Source: Kluyvera sichuanensis (GTDB taxonomy: Bacteria; Pseudomonadota; Gammaproteobacteria; Enterobacterales; Enterobacteriaceae). From it: a stretch of 64,000 bases of DNA. The position numbers were made by a program, and so were the translations under genes. The notes under the pieces were generated by a model. That model had not been told where the DNA came from. It was given only the letters and a program-made list of their open reading frames with translations, and did no database searches. The stretch spans positions 62,001-126,000 of the forward strand of contig NZ_JABBJF010000008.1 in the NCBI RefSeq assembly GCF_014218705.1, in the 5' to 3' direction. Positions 31,219-41,403 of this stretch are shown here, piece after piece (position 1 is the first letter of the stretch; each line of letters starts with the position of its first letter).

Positions 31219-32265
31219 TCAACTGCGCGTTTTCGCCTTCGCCAGCTCACGCATCAGCGGCATCATCACCCGCACGACTTCACGGCTGCGGCGCTCAATA
31301 CGCCCCGGCAGCGCTTTATCGAGATACTGCTGATTGTCGATATGGGCATTGTGCCAGCTGGTGCCGTCAGGGAAGCTCGCGCTTTTTGCCCGTTGCTGGT
31401 AGCCATCTTTTTTACCGAGTGACCAGTTCGTCGCTTCAACGGAGAGCACCGGAATCCCGGCTTTATCGAAAATTTCCGCGTCGTTGCAGCAGCCGGTTCC
31501 CTGTGGGTATTGCGCATTCAGGCCGGGATTGGTTGCCGCCGCAATACCGCGGCTATGCGCAAGGGTCAGCGCGCGGTCGCGGGTCAGTTTGCGCACCGAG
31601 GCGGGTGTTTTCACGCCGCTGTTAAAATAGATTTTATCGCCAACCACCAGGTTATCGAGGTTGATAACCAGCAGGGTGTTTTTCTTCTCCGCGCTGCTCA
31701 TGCGTTTGAGAAGATTCTCTGCGCCGAGCTTGCCTTCTTCTTCGCCGCTGGTGGCGATAAAGCGAATGCCGTACTGCGTCGGAATGCTTTTAAAACGCTC
31801 TGCCAGCTCCAGCATGACGCCCAGGCCCAGCGCATTATCGTCGATCCCCTGAAGCGTCAGGCCGCCAAGGTTTTTCTCCACGTCGCTGTCGTTATGCGGC
31901 GCGTAGGTATCCAGATGCGCCATCACAATAATCTGCTGCGGTGATTTCCCTTCATGAGCGGCGATCACCGTACTGCCAACCACGTTATGCCAGTTCTTAC
32001 GGTTATCTTTGGTGGTGTAGATATAGCGGCTGTTAAAGGTGCGGATATCGCTCTGGTAGCCCATTTGCGCAAACTGCTGGCGAATGTAGTCAGCGGAGAG
32101 CATTTCGGCTGGCGTACCGGTAATGCGGCCAGGGAAATAGGTGGCGATATAGCGAGCTTGCGTATTAGCGATGGTTCCCAGAGGCGTGGTGGCCGCCTGT
32201 GCTGGAAGAAGAGTGCAGACGCCGAGCGCCATGGCTGTCAGACAGTGGCGCAGTGCGGAGAACAT
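31219..32265 (-). CDS. iap: Iap, periplasmic M28 aminopeptidase (alkaline phosphatase isozyme conversion)
   Basis: In E. coli Iap trims the N-terminal arginine of alkaline phosphatase, giving its isozymes. The 348-residue protein has a signal peptide (hydrophobic core in LTAMALGVCTLLPAQA, cleaved near residue 24) and an M28 zinc-peptidase domain. Metal ligands are in MAHLDTYAP, GIDDNALG and SGEEEGKLG. A TGCCNDAEIF block and SVEATNW follow as in E. coli. It is divergent from cysD. In E. coli the neighbour on its 3' side is a CRISPR array; none is present here. Confidence 0.93.
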   Translation of the reverse strand: MFSALRHCLTAMALGVCTLLPAQAATTPLGTIANTQARYIATYFPGRITGTPAEMLSADYIRQQFAQMGYQSDIRTFNSRYIYTTKDNRKNWHNVVGSTVIAAHEGKSPQQIIVMAHLDTYAPHNDSDVEKNLGGLTLQGIDDNALGLGVMLELAERFKSIPTQYGIRFIATSGEEEGKLGAENLLKRMSSAEKKNTLLVINLDNLVVGDKIYFNSGVKTPASVRKLTRDRALTLAHSRGIAAATNPGLNAQYPQGTGCCNDAEIFDKAGIPVLSVEATNWSLGKKDGYQQRAKSASFPDGTSWHNAHIDNQQYLDKALPGRIERRSREVVRVMMPLMRELAKAKTRS

Positions 32266-32404
32266 AGGAAGTCCTTACAACGATGCAAAAAAATAGTCGT
32301 GAGTAGTATGAAACCGTGAAGGGGATTACACAATTTCAAAACCTCCTAAATGCCGGAAATAGCGGGCGTTAAGCACTTTTTGATATTTGCTTTTTCAGCT
32401 CGTT

Positions 32405-32468
32405 ATTCCTTTGAGTAACAACTCATTCCTTTTCGTAATTTCATTTGGTCTAAACCACCCCCTATAGT
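32405..32468 (+). promoter_or_regulatory. cysD promoter with CysB-like half sites
   Basis: A -10-like TATAGT (32463-32468) lacks a good -35 (TTCATT at 32440). Just upstream, ATTCCTTT occurs twice as a direct repeat (32405-32412 and 32425-32432), 20 bases apart, followed by further TTTCGTAAT. This matches the general form of CysB activation sites, T-rich half sites upstream of a weak -35. The 331-base iap-cysD gap holds no gene. Confidence 0.5.
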
Positions 32469-32596
32469 CCCTCTATTGCTGATTGTTAGCGAGTTGTAGC
32501 ACGACACCCGCAACAACAAAAAAAAGCGCCCGACGACACGACACAATCCGGCATCAACACAACAGACGTGCAATGAATCAGGCTTAAGGAACGGTT

Positions 32597-33505
32597 ATGG
32601 ACCAAAAACGACTTACTCACCTGCGGCAACTGGAGGCGGAAAGCATCCATATCATCCGTGAGGTGGCCGCCGAATTCGCTAATCCGGTGATGATGTACTC
32701 CATCGGTAAAGATTCCAGCGTAATGCTGCACCTGGCGCGCAAAGCGTTTTATCCTGGTACGCTGCCGTTCCCGCTGCTGCACGTTGATACCGGCTGGAAA
32801 TTCCGTGAAATGTACGAATTCCGTGATCGTACCGCGAAGGCCTACGGCTGCGAACTGCTGGTGCATAAAAACCCGGAAGGGGTGGCGATGGGGATTAACC
32901 CGTTCGTGCACGGCAGCGCTAAGCATACCGACATCATGAAAACCGAAGGGCTGAAGCAGGCGCTGAACAAATACGGCTTTGATGCCGCGTTCGGCGGCGC
33001 GCGCCGTGACGAAGAGAAGTCGCGCGCCAAAGAGCGTATCTACTCCTTCCGTGACCGTTTCCACCGCTGGGACCCGAAAAACCAGCGCCCGGAGTTATGG
33101 CACAACTACAACGGCCAGATTAACAAAGGTGAAAGCATCCGCGTCTTCCCGCTCTCCAACTGGACCGAGCTGGATATCTGGCAGTACATCTACCTGGAAA
33201 ACATCGATATTGTTCCGCTCTATCTGGCCGCTGAGCGTCCGGTGCTGGAACGCGATGGCATGCTGATGATGATCGATGACGACCGTATCGACCTGCAGCC
33301 GGGTGAAGTGATTAAAAAACGGATGGTGCGCTTCCGTACCCTGGGATGCTGGCCGCTGACCGGCGCGGTAGAGTCCGACGCGCAGACGTTGCCGGAAATT
33401 ATCGAAGAGATGCTGGTCTCGACCACCAGTGAACGTCAGGGCCGCGTGATTGACCGCGACCAGGCTGGCTCCATGGAGCTTAAAAAACGTCAGGGTTATT
33501 TCTAA
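32597..33505 (+). CDS. cysD: CysD, sulfate adenylyltransferase small subunit
   Basis: CysD with CysN activates sulfate to adenosine phosphosulfate (APS). The 302-residue protein is a PP-loop ATP pyrophosphatase fold: [17 protein letters not shown] near residue 37, [22 protein letters not shown]. The ribosome site is AAGGAACGG. It heads cysDNC; cysN follows after 9 bases. Confidence 0.97.
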   Translation: MDQKRLTHLRQLEAESIHIIREVAAEFANPVMMYSIGKDSSVMLHLARKAFYPGTLPFPLLHVDTGWKFREMYEFRDRTAKAYGCELLVHKNPEGVAMGINPFVHGSAKHTDIMKTEGLKQALNKYGFDAAFGGARRDEEKSRAKERIYSFRDRFHRWDPKNQRPELWHNYNGQINKGESIRVFPLSNWTELDIWQYIYLENIDIVPLYLAAERPVLERDGMLMMIDDDRIDLQPGEVIKKRMVRFRTLGCWPLTGAVESDAQTLPEIIEEMLVSTTSERQGRVIDRDQAGSMELKKRQGYF

Positions 33506-33514
33506 GGAGCCGCC

Positions 33515-34942
33515 ATGAACACCACTATTGCACAACAAATCGCTGATGAAGGCGGCGTGGAAGCGTATCTGCACGCCCAGCAGCACAAAAGCCTGCTGCG
33601 TTTCCTGACCTGCGGCAGCGTGGATGACGGCAAAAGTACGCTGATTGGCCGCCTGCTGCACGACACCCGCCAGATTTATGAAGACCAGCTCTCCTCGCTG
33701 CATAACGACAGCAAACGTCACGGTACCCAGGGCGAAAAACTCGATCTGGCGCTGCTGGTGGACGGCCTGCAGGCCGAGCGCGAGCAGGGTATTACCATCG
33801 ACGTGGCATACCGTTACTTCTCCACCGAGAAGCGCAAATTTATTATTGCCGACACCCCGGGGCACGAGCAGTACACTCGCAACATGGCGACCGGTGCGTC
33901 CACCTGTGATCTGGCGATCCTGTTGATCGATGCCCGTAAAGGCGTGCTCGACCAAACCCGCCGTCACAGCTTTATTTCGACGCTGCTGGGGATCAAACAC
34001 CTGGTAGTGGCTATCAACAAAATGGATCTCGTCGACTACAGCGAAGAGACCTTTAACCGCATTCGCGAAGAGTACCTGACCTTCGCCGAACAGCTGCCGG
34101 GCAACCTCGATATTCGCTTCGTGCCGCTCTCCGCGCTGGAAGGCGATAACGTGGCCAGCAGCAGCGACAAGATTGCATGGTACAGCGGCCCGACGCTGCT
34201 GGAAGTACTGGAAACCGTGGAGATCCGCCGTACGGTGGACACCCAGCCAATGCGCTTCCCGGTGCAGTACGTTAACCGTCCTAACCTCGACTTCCGCGGC
34301 TTCTCCGGCACCGTTGCCTCGGGCAGCGTGAAGGTCGGCCAGCGCATTAAAGTGCTGCCATCAGGCGTGGAATCCACGGTTGCCCGTATCGTTACCTTTG
34401 ATGGCGACCTGCCGGAAGCCTACGCAGGTGAAGCGGTGACGCTGGTGCTGAAAGATGAAATCGACATCAGCCGTGGCGATCTGCTGCTGGACGCGCAGGA
34501 TGTGCTGCCGTCGGTACAGCGTGCCGCCGTTGACGTGGTATGGATGGCTGAACAGCCGCTGGCGGCGGGGCAGAGCTACGACATCAAAGTCGCTGGCAAG
34601 AAAACCCGCGCCCGCGTGGACGGCATTCAGTACCAGGTAGATATCAACAACCTGACCCAGCGTGAAGTGGATGCGCTGCCGCTGAACGGCATTGGTCTTG
34701 TAGACCTGACCTTTGACGAACCGCTGGTGCTCGACAAATATCAGGAGAACCCGGTGACCGGTGGCCTTATCTTTATCGACCGCTTAACCAACGTCACTGT
34801 TGGCGCCGGTATGGTGCACGAGCCAAATACCCAGGATACCGTGACCACCTCTGAATTCAGCGCCTTCGAGCTGGAGCTGAATGCGCTGGTGCGTAAACAC
34901 TTCCCACACTGGGGTGCGCGCGATCTGCTGGGAGGCAAGTAA
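33515..34942 (+). CDS. cysN: CysN, sulfate adenylyltransferase GTPase subunit
   Basis: CysN is an EF-Tu-like GTPase that couples GTP hydrolysis to APS formation by CysD. The 475-residue protein has the P-loop [15 protein letters not shown] near residue 33, [11 protein letters not shown] and AINKMDLVD, then two beta-barrel domains. It is the separate CysN rather than the fused CysNC, since cysC follows as its own gene through a TAATG overlap. Confidence 0.97.
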   Translation: MNTTIAQQIADEGGVEAYLHAQQHKSLLRFLTCGSVDDGKSTLIGRLLHDTRQIYEDQLSSLHNDSKRHGTQGEKLDLALLVDGLQAEREQGITIDVAYRYFSTEKRKFIIADTPGHEQYTRNMATGASTCDLAILLIDARKGVLDQTRRHSFISTLLGIKHLVVAINKMDLVDYSEETFNRIREEYLTFAEQLPGNLDIRFVPLSALEGDNVASSSDKIAWYSGPTLLEVLETVEIRRTVDTQPMRFPVQYVNRPNLDFRGFSGTVASGSVKVGQRIKVLPSGVESTVARIVTFDGDLPEAYAGEAVTLVLKDEIDISRGDLLLDAQDVLPSVQRAAVDVVWMAEQPLAAGQSYDIKVAGKKTRARVDGIQYQVDINNLTQREVDALPLNGIGLVDLTFDEPLVLDKYQENPVTGGLIFIDRLTNVTVGAGMVHEPNTQDTVTTSEFSAFELELNALVRKHFPHWGARDLLGGK

Positions 34943-35547
34943 TGGCTCAGCATGACGAAAACGTCGTCTGGCACGCCCATCCTGTCACCGCACAGCAGCG
35001 CGAACAGCTCCACGGTCACCGTGGGGTTGTGCTGTGGTTCACCGGGCTTTCGGGCTCGGGGAAATCTACCGTGGCCGGGGCGCTGGAAGAGGCGCTGCAT
35101 CAAATCGGCGTCAGCACCTATCTGCTTGATGGCGATAACGTGCGCCACGGTTTGTGTAACGATTTAGGTTTTACCGACGCGGACCGTAAGGAAAACATTC
35201 GTCGTGTGGGTGAAGTGGCGAAGCTGATGGTGGATGCCGGGCTGGTCGTATTGACCGCGTTTATTTCACCGCACCGGGCGGAGCGTCAGATGGTTCGCGA
35301 GCGCGTCGGCGATGACCGCTTCTTTGAAGTGTTTGTCGATACGTCACTGGCGACCTGTGAAGCGCGCGATCCGAAAGGGCTCTACAAAAAAGCGCGTGCC
35401 GGTGAACTGCGGAATTTTACCGGAATTGATTCATCATATGAATCTCCCGAGCGGCCTGCAATCCGCCTTGATGGTGAACAATTAGTAACAAATTTGGTTG
35501 CGCAATTATTAGATCTACTCAAGCAGAGCGATATTATCAGATCCTGA
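34942..35547 (+). CDS. cysC: CysC, adenylylsulfate (APS) kinase
   Basis: CysC phosphorylates APS to PAPS, the substrate of CysH. The 201-residue protein shows the P-loop [17 protein letters not shown] near residue 35, [15 protein letters not shown], and [14 protein letters not shown]. It is last in cysDNC. Its final third (from about 35410) is noticeably richer in A and T than the rest, without any frame break. Confidence 0.97.
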   Translation: MAQHDENVVWHAHPVTAQQREQLHGHRGVVLWFTGLSGSGKSTVAGALEEALHQIGVSTYLLDGDNVRHGLCNDLGFTDADRKENIRRVGEVAKLMVDAGLVVLTAFISPHRAERQMVRERVGDDRFFEVFVDTSLATCEARDPKGLYKKARAGELRNFTGIDSSYESPERPAIRLDGEQLVTNLVAQLLDLLKQSDIIRS

Positions 35548-35590
35548 AAACGTGCCGGAGTTTTTTGGCTCCGGCCTAACAGGATTATTT

Positions 35591-35917
35591 ATGCGCAATA
35601 CTCAGAACATCAACGTGGCCGAATCCGAGTCACTCGCCCCTACCTATGATGAGACCACATGGTCTTTGTCAGGGGCTTTTGTCGGCTTTGTCGCGTGGTT
35701 GATGGCGCTGGGTATTCCCTATCTGCATTACGGCAATAATACGCTGTTCTTCTTTTTGTACACCTGGCCTTTCTTCCTCGCCCTGATGCCTGTCGCGGTC
35801 GTAATCGGCGTTGCGTTTCACTCATTAGTGAAAGGCAAACTCGGCTACACCATTGTTGCAACCCTGGTAACGGTCGCTATTCTGTGTGGTTTGTTATTCA
35901 TGTGGCTTATGAGTTAA
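35591..35917 (+). CDS. ygbE: YgbE, small inner-membrane protein (DUF3561)
   Basis: A 108-residue membrane protein with three hydrophobic segments (about 26-46, 50-70, 82-104) and a polar N-terminus; function unknown. The pattern ETTWSLSGAF followed by NTLFFFLYTWPFFLALMPVA matches E. coli YgbE. The start at ATG 35591 follows AGGATT; the frame upstream runs through a hairpin (GCCGGAG ... CTCCGGC, about 35553-35574) that may attenuate cysC read-through. Confidence 0.9.
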   Translation: MRNTQNINVAESESLAPTYDETTWSLSGAFVGFVAWLMALGIPYLHYGNNTLFFFLYTWPFFLALMPVAVVIGVAFHSLVKGKLGYTIVATLVTVAILCGLLFMWLMS

Positions 35918-36078
35918 TGCGTCTGCATTAGCGCTTACCCATGACGTGAGCGATGACCAGACGTGCCTTTCAGTGCTTGAAATATGGTACATTTCCAGCG
36001 ATATGCGGTATCGCCTGTGGCTGGAGTGGAGTATGACGGCAAGTTATGGGATGATAGTGCCGTTTTTCAGGGGGCAGG

Positions 36079-36396
36079 ATGGGTAAATTAACGCTGCTAT
36101 TACTGGCTTTGCTGGTCTGGCTACAATATTCGTTGTGGTTTGGAAAAAATGGTCTTCATGACTTCAGCAAGGTCCGTGATGATGTGACCGTACAACAGTC
36201 AACCAACGCGAAATTAAAAGCGCGCAACGATCAGCTCTTTGCTGAAATTGATGACCTCAACGGTGGCCAGGAGGCGATCGAGGAACGCGCACGTAACGAA
36301 CTCAGCATGACCCGTCCGGGCGAAACTTTCTATCGTCTGGTTCCGGATGCGTCTAAGCGCAGCCAGGGTGCGGGGCAAACGCAAACTAATCGATAA
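36079..36396 (+). CDS. ftsB: FtsB, cell-division protein
   Basis: FtsB is a small bitopic protein that joins FtsL and FtsQ in the divisome and helps trigger septal peptidoglycan synthesis by FtsWI. The 105-residue product has a short cytoplasmic start, a TM helix at about 4-20 ([17 protein letters not shown]) and a coiled coil at about 28-65. The constriction-control region follows ([21 protein letters not shown]). It is 19 bases upstream of ispD. Confidence 0.96.
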   Translation: MGKLTLLLLALLVWLQYSLWFGKNGLHDFSKVRDDVTVQQSTNAKLKARNDQLFAEIDDLNGGQEAIEERARNELSMTRPGETFYRLVPDASKRSQGAGQTQTNR

Positions 36397-36415
36397 ACAG
36401 TCCCAGGATGACGAC

Positions 36416-37111
36416 ATGGCCGTAACTTTTCCGGGCGTATGCGCCGTGGTGCCGGCAGCCGGATTTGGCCGCCGCATGCAAACGGACTGCCCAAAACAAT
36501 ATCTCTCAATCGGTAACAAAACGATTCTCGAACATTCGGTGGATGCGCTGCTGGCTAATGCCCGCGTCCAGCGGGTGATCATCGCCGTCTCCGCCGGAGA
36601 CGAACGCTTCCAGCAGCTTCCGCTTGCGCAACACCCGCAGATTACCGTCGTTGAAGGCGGCAGCGAACGCGCCGATTCCGTGCTGGCCGGTCTGCGTGCG
36701 ATTGATGACGCCGAATGGGTGTTGGTGCACGATGCGGCGCGCCCGTGCCTGCATCAGGATGACCTTGCGCGACTACTCCGCTTAAGCGACACCAGCCGCG
36801 TTGGCGGCATTCTGGCGGCGCCGGTACGCGATACCATGAAGCGTGCCGAACCCGGTAAAACAGAGATTGCGCACACGGTCGATCGTAACGATTTGTGGCA
36901 CGCCCTGACCCCGCAATTTTTCCCTCGTGAGCTGCTGCTGGCGTGTTTAACCCGCGCGCTGAACGAAGGGGCGTCGATTACCGACGAAGCATCGGCATTA
37001 GAATATTGCGGCTTTCATCCCGAGTTGATTGCCGGACGTGCTGATAATATTAAGGTTACTCGCCCGGAAGATCTGGCGCTTGCCGAATTTTACCTCACCC
37101 GCTTGGGTTGA
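36416..37111 (+). CDS. ispD: IspD, 2-C-methyl-D-erythritol 4-phosphate cytidylyltransferase
   Basis: IspD adds CMP to MEP in the non-mevalonate isoprenoid route. The 231-residue enzyme has the nucleotide loop [20 protein letters not shown] near residues 11-30, VHDAARPCL and the MEP-binding DTMKRAEPG and [16 protein letters not shown] 36416 gives the E. coli N-terminus; the in-frame extension into ftsB from 36347 is not used. ispF follows 15 bases downstream. Confidence 0.96.
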   Translation: MAVTFPGVCAVVPAAGFGRRMQTDCPKQYLSIGNKTILEHSVDALLANARVQRVIIAVSAGDERFQQLPLAQHPQITVVEGGSERADSVLAGLRAIDDAEWVLVHDAARPCLHQDDLARLLRLSDTSRVGGILAAPVRDTMKRAEPGKTEIAHTVDRNDLWHALTPQFFPRELLLACLTRALNEGASITDEASALEYCGFHPELIAGRADNIKVTRPEDLALAEFYLTRLG

Positions 37112-37126
37112 CCTGGAGAAGACATA

Positions 37127-37606
37127 ATGCGCATTGGACACGGTTTTGACGTACACGCGTTTGGCGGCGAAGGCCCGATTATCATCGGCGGCGTACGTAT
37201 CCCTTATGAAAAAGGGCTGCTGGCGCACTCCGACGGCGACGTTGCGCTGCACGCGCTGACCGATGCCCTGCTGGGCGCGGCGGCGTTGGGCGACATCGGT
37301 AAACTGTTCCCTGATACCGACCCGGCCTTTAAAGGGGCTGACAGCCGCGCCTTGCTGCGCGAAGCGTGGAAACGCGTGCAGGCCAAGGGCTACACGCTGG
37401 GTAACGTCGATGTCACCATTATTGCCCAGGCACCAAAGATGCTGCCGCATATCCCACAAATGCGCGTGTTTATTGCCGAAGACCTCGGCTGTCATATGGA
37501 CGACGTTAACGTAAAAGCGACCACCACCGAAAAGCTCGGCTTTACCGGGCGCGGTGAAGGCATTGCCTGTGAAGCGGTCGCGCTGCTGCATAAGGCGAAA
37601 CCATGA
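37127..37606 (+). CDS. ispF: IspF, 2-C-methyl-D-erythritol 2,4-cyclodiphosphate synthase
   Basis: IspF cyclises CDP-ME 2-phosphate to MEcPP with release of CMP. The 159-residue protein carries the zinc ligands Asp8 and His10 (GFDVHAF) and His42 (DVALHALTD), plus the conserved [15 protein letters not shown] near its end. Its TGA overlaps the truD ATG (ATGA at 37603). Confidence 0.96.
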   Translation: MRIGHGFDVHAFGGEGPIIIGGVRIPYEKGLLAHSDGDVALHALTDALLGAAALGDIGKLFPDTDPAFKGADSRALLREAWKRVQAKGYTLGNVDVTIIAQAPKMLPHIPQMRVFIAEDLGCHMDDVNVKATTTEKLGFTGRGEGIACEAVALLHKAKP

Positions 37607-38652
37607 TTCCGTTTGACGCACTTACCTACCTGCACGGTAAACCGCAGGGAACCGGGCTGCTGAAGGCCAACCCGGAAGATTTTCTGGTGGTCGAAGATTT
37701 AGGCTTTGAGCCGGACGGCGAAGGCGAACATATACTGGTGCGCATTCTGAAAAATGGCTGCAACACCCGGTTTGTTGCCGACGCGCTGGCAAAATTCCTT
37801 AAAATACATGCCCGTGAAGTAAGCTTTGCCGGGCAAAAAGATAAGCATGCGGTCACCGAACAGTGGCTGTGCGCTCGCGTACCGGGCAATGCAATGCCGG
37901 ACCTAAGCCAGTTCCAACTGGAAGGGTGCCAGGTACTGGAATATGCCCGCCATAAGCGTAAATTACGTTTAGGTGCGCTGAAAGGTAACCAGTTCACGCT
38001 GGTTCTGCGTGAAGTGAGCGGCCGCGACGATGTTGAAGTCAGGCTGCAGGCGATTGCCGAACGCGGCGTGCCGAACTACTTTGGCGCTCAGCGCTTTGGC
38101 ATTGGCGGCAGTAACCTGCTTGGCGCGCTGCGCTGGGCCGAGAGCGGCGTGCCGGTGCGCGATCGTAATAAACGCAGTTTTTGGTTGTCGGCGGCCCGCA
38201 GCGCGTTGTTTAATCAGATTGTGAGTGAGCGCCTAAAAAAACCGGACTTTAATCAAGTTGTTGACGGCGATGCGCTACAATTAGCGGGGCGTGGCAGCTG
38301 GTTTGTGGCCACCGACGACGAGCTTGCGGTGCTGCAGGCTCGCGTGGACGCGCGTGAACTGATGATTACCGCCGCGCTGCCCGGTAGCGGCGATTGGGGC
38401 ACCCAGCGGACCGCGCTGGAATTTGAACAAAATACGCTGGCCGAAGAGACCGCGCTGCAGTCACTGCTGCAGCGGGAAAAGGTCGAAGCCGCACGCCGCG
38501 CCCAGCTGCTTTATCCGCAGCAGCTTAGCTGGAACTGGTGGGACGACGTCACCGTCGAACTGCGTTTCTGGCTGCCGGCAGGAAGCTTTGCGACCAGCGT
38601 GGTAAGGGAACTTATCAATACAACAGGTGATTATGCGAATATTGCTGAGTAA
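37603..38652 (+). CDS. truD: TruD, tRNA pseudouridine(13) synthase
   Basis: TruD forms pseudouridine 13 in tRNA-Glu. The 349-residue protein has the catalytic aspartate near residue 80 in [14 protein letters not shown], then [12 protein letters not shown] and the inserted TRUD domain. Its last 20 bases overlap surE, so the cluster is translationally coupled from ispF to pcm. Confidence 0.96.
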   Translation: MIPFDALTYLHGKPQGTGLLKANPEDFLVVEDLGFEPDGEGEHILVRILKNGCNTRFVADALAKFLKIHAREVSFAGQKDKHAVTEQWLCARVPGNAMPDLSQFQLEGCQVLEYARHKRKLRLGALKGNQFTLVLREVSGRDDVEVRLQAIAERGVPNYFGAQRFGIGGSNLLGALRWAESGVPVRDRNKRSFWLSAARSALFNQIVSERLKKPDFNQVVDGDALQLAGRGSWFVATDDELAVLQARVDARELMITAALPGSGDWGTQRTALEFEQNTLAEETALQSLLQREKVEAARRAQLLYPQQLSWNWWDDVTVELRFWLPAGSFATSVVRELINTTGDYANIAE

Positions 38653-39394
38653 CGATGACGGGATCCATGCGCCAGGTATTCAGACGCTGGCCAGAGCCTT
38701 ACGGGAGTTTGCCGAGGTTCAGGTAGTTGCACCCGATCGTAACCGCAGCGGTGCGTCTAATTCGCTGACGCTTGAGTCCTCGCTTCGTACCTTCACTTTC
38801 GAAAACGGCGACATCGCCGTCCAGATGGGCACCCCAACGGACTGTGTCTATCTGGGCGTGAATGCGCTGATGCGTCCGCGCCCGGATATCGTGGTTTCTG
38901 GCATTAACGCCGGGCCGAATCTGGGCGATGACGTTATCTATTCCGGCACGGTAGCGGCCGCGATGGAAGGCCGCCACCTTGGCTTTCCCGCGCTGGCGGT
39001 CTCGCTAAATGGCCATCAGCATTATGACACCGCCGCCGCCATCACCTGCTCGCTGCTGCGCGCTTTAGCGCGTGAGCCGTTGCGTACCGGGCGCATTCTG
39101 AACGTTAACGTTCCGGATCTGCCGCTCGATCAAATCAAAGGTATTCGCGTCACGCGCTGCGGCAGCCGCCATCCGGCGGATAAAGTGATCCCGCAGCAGG
39201 ATCCGCGCGGTAACACGCTCTACTGGATTGGCCCGCCTGGCGACAAATGCGATGCTGGCCCGGACACCGATTTCGCCGCCGTTGATGCAGGCTACGTCTC
39301 CGTCACACCGCTGCACGTTGACCTCACTGCCCATAGCGCGCATGAGGTGGTTTCCGATTGGCTGGAGCAGGCGAGGGTTGACGTGCAATGGTAG
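38633..39394 (+). CDS. surE: SurE, 5'/3'-nucleotidase and exopolyphosphatase
   Basis: SurE dephosphorylates nucleoside monophosphates and aids stationary-phase survival. The 253-residue enzyme has the metal-binding Asp8-Asp9 in [22 protein letters not shown] with the ligand serine near 39, and [12 protein letters not shown] with the ligand asparagine near 95. The ATG at 38633 is chosen over an in-frame ATG at 38627 because it gives the E. coli N-terminus. It overlaps pcm by 7 bases. Confidence 0.96.
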   Translation: MRILLSNDDGIHAPGIQTLARALREFAEVQVVAPDRNRSGASNSLTLESSLRTFTFENGDIAVQMGTPTDCVYLGVNALMRPRPDIVVSGINAGPNLGDDVIYSGTVAAAMEGRHLGFPALAVSLNGHQHYDTAAAITCSLLRALAREPLRTGRILNVNVPDLPLDQIKGIRVTRCGSRHPADKVIPQQDPRGNTLYWIGPPGDKCDAGPDTDFAAVDAGYVSVTPLHVDLTAHSAHEVVSDWLEQARVDVQW

Positions 39395-40017
39395 TCAGTA
39401 GACGCATCCAGAGCCTGCTTAATCAGCTGCGCCAGCTCGGCATTCATGACGAGCGGGTGCTGGACGCGATGGCGCAGGTGCCGCGTGAAAAATTTATTGA
39501 TGAAGCGTTTGAACACAGCGCGTGGGATAACGTTGCGCTGCCGATAGGGCAGGGACAGACCATTTCGCAGCCGTATATGGTGGCGCGAATGACGGAGCTG
39601 CTGGAGTTGACCCCCGATTCAAGGGTGCTGGAGATCGGCACCGGTTCGGGGTACCAAACCGCAATTCTCGCCCATCTGGTGCATCACGTCTGTTCCGTTG
39701 AGCGGATTAAAAGCCTGCAATGGCACGCGCGTCGTCGCCTGAAGCAGCTTGATTTACACAATGTATCTACCCGCCACGGCGATGGCTGGCAGGGGTGGCA
39801 GGCGCGCGCCCCGTTTGATGCCATTATCGTCACGGCGGCGCCGTTGGAGATTCCGGTTGCGCTGATGTCGCAGCTCGACGAAGGCGGTATTCTCGTTTTG
39901 CCCGTGGGCGATGATCAGCAATATCTGAAGCGCGTTCATCGGCGGGGAGGCGAATTCATTATCGATACCGTAGAGGCCGTCCGTTTTGTTCCCCTGGTGA
40001 AAGGGGAACTGGCCTGA
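39388..40017 (+). CDS. pcm: Pcm, protein-L-isoaspartate O-methyltransferase
   Basis: Pcm methylates isoaspartyl residues in aged proteins so they can be repaired, using S-adenosylmethionine. The 209-residue protein has [18 protein letters not shown] near residue 55 and the SAM motif [13 protein letters not shown] near 80. It starts inside surE. The surE-pcm-nlpD-rpoS order is the enteric stationary-phase cluster. Confidence 0.96.
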   Translation: MVVSRRIQSLLNQLRQLGIHDERVLDAMAQVPREKFIDEAFEHSAWDNVALPIGQGQTISQPYMVARMTELLELTPDSRVLEIGTGSGYQTAILAHLVHHVCSVERIKSLQWHARRRLKQLDLHNVSTRHGDGWQGWQARAPFDAIIVTAAPLEIPVALMSQLDEGGILVLPVGDDQQYLKRVHRRGGEFIIDTVEAVRFVPLVKGELA

Positions 40018-40139
40018 GACCCGGATTATTCTGAGGTTTTTTGGCCCAATTCAGCGTATGGTGGACACGTTTTCCAGTGTTCAGCACGTGCGTTGCGCGG
40101 TATTCAGTCACTGGCAGTTAACCTATTCCTGGGGGATAA

Positions 40140-41288
40140 ATGAGCGCGGGAAGCCCTAAATTTACCGTTAATCGTATTGTGGCATTATCACTGGCTTCAC
40201 TTTGGCTGGCCGGTTGTACATCATCGAATAATGCCCCAGCGCCAGTCAGCTCCGTGAACAGTAACGGTTCCAGCAGCACGAGTTCCGGCATGTTAATTAC
40301 GCCGCCGCCGAAAATGGGCAGCACGGCGCAGTCGACTCCTCAGATTCAACCGGTACAGCCGGTTCAGACGCAGCCCGTTCAAACCCAGCCGCGCATTGCT
40401 CAGCCCGTTGCTGAGCAGCCGGTACAGATGGAGAACGGCCACATCGTTTACAACCGTAAATACGGTAATATTCCAAAAGGCAGCTATGCTGGCGGCAGCA
40501 CCTATACGGTGAAGCACGGCGATACGCTGTTTTACATTGCCTGGGTCACCGGCAATGATTTCCGTGACCTTGCCCAGCGCAACAACGTGGCCGCGCCTTA
40601 CGCGTTGAACGTTGGTCAGGTGCTGCAGGTGGGTAACGCTTCCGGGCAGCCGATCACCGGCAATAACCCGGTGGCGATAGCCAGCTCACAGGCCAGCAGC
40701 GGAAGTTCCGGATTAGTCTCAAAACCTGCACAAAAATCAACCGCACCTGTTGCGTCGACCACGACAATTACGTATTCTGAGGATTCAGGTGAACAAAGTG
40801 CTAACAAAATGTTGCCTAATAACAAGCCTGCGACGAGCACCGTCACAGCGCCTGTAACGGCACCAACTGCGAGCACAACCGTACCGACTGCCAGCAGTAC
40901 TTCAACCAGTTCGCCAATCTCATCATGGCGCTGGCCAACTGACGGCAAGATTATCGAAAACTTTAGCGGCACCGACGGTGGCAACAAAGGCATCGATATT
41001 GCGGGCAGTAAAGGACAGGCAATCGTCGCAACCGCCGATGGGCGCGTCGTCTATGCCGGTAACGCACTGCGCGGTTACGGTAATCTTATTATCATCAAAC
41101 ACAACGATGATTACCTGAGTGCCTACGCTCATAACGATACGATGCTGGTCCGGGAACAACAGGACGTAAAAGCGGGGCAGAAAATCGCTACCATGGGTAG
41201 CACCGGAACCAGTTCAACACGTTTGCATTTTGAAATTCGTTACAAGGGGAAATCCGTCAACCCGCTGCAGTATTTACCGCAGCGATAA
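40140..41288 (+). CDS. nlpD: NlpD, outer-membrane lipoprotein activator of AmiC
   Basis: NlpD activates the amidase AmiC during septal peptidoglycan splitting. The 382-residue protein starts with a lipoprotein signal; the lipobox LAGC puts the lipidated Cys at residue 26 with Thr at +2, an outer-membrane signal. A Gln/Pro-rich linker with PVQTQP repeats is followed by a LysM domain ([14 protein letters not shown], about 121-165) and a Thr/Ser-rich stretch. The C-terminal M23/LytM domain is degenerate (about 270-382, lacking the full HxxxD/HxH zinc set). The main rpoS promoter lies inside this gene. Confidence 0.95.
   Translation: MSAGSPKFTVNRIVALSLASLWLAGCTSSNNAPAPVSSVNSNGSSSTSSGMLITPPPKMGSTAQSTPQIQPVQPVQTQPVQTQPRIAQPVAEQPVQMENGHIVYNRKYGNIPKGSYAGGSTYTVKHGDTLFYIAWVTGNDFRDLAQRNNVAAPYALNVGQVLQVGNASGQPITGNNPVAIASSQASSGSSGLVSKPAQKSTAPVASTTTITYSEDSGEQSANKMLPNNKPATSTVTAPVTAPTASTTVPTASSTSTSSPISSWRWPTDGKIIENFSGTDGGNKGIDIAGSKGQAIVATADGRVVYAGNALRGYGNLIIIKHNDDYLSAYAHNDTMLVREQQDVKAGQKIATMGSTGTSSTRLHFEIRYKGKSVNPLQYLPQR
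40750..40778 (+). promoter_or_regulatory. Main rpoS promoter inside nlpD
   Basis: TTGCGT (40750-40755) and TATTCT (40773-40778) are spaced by 17 bases, at the position in nlpD where the E. coli rpoS promoter lies. The predicted start near 40785 gives a leader of about 620 bases, roughly 50 longer than in E. coli, the difference lying in the nlpD-rpoS gap. Confidence 0.7.
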
Positions 41289-41314
41289 TTCGGCAAAGTC
41301 CTTCACATGAACGC

Positions 41315-41352
41315 TTTCAGGCGACGCTGGCCGATGCTGGAGCCGCCTGAAA
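41315..41352 (+). other. Hairpin in the rpoS leader
   Basis: TTTCAGGCG (41315-41323) and CGCCTGAAA (41344-41352) form a 9-bp perfect stem in the 115-base nlpD-rpoS gap, upstream of the GGATCACGGGTAGGAG ribosome-binding region. No T-tract follows, so it is a leader structure rather than a terminator. Confidence 0.55.
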
Positions 41353-41403
41353 AGTAACATGCTAAGGTGCATTGCCTGGGGATCACGGGTAGGAGTCACC
41401 TTA

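Noticed and set aside
35410-35547. Apparent composition shift at the end of cysC suggesting a join
   Set aside because: The reading frame and conserved C-terminal residues continue normally; the shift is only a local rise in A+T.
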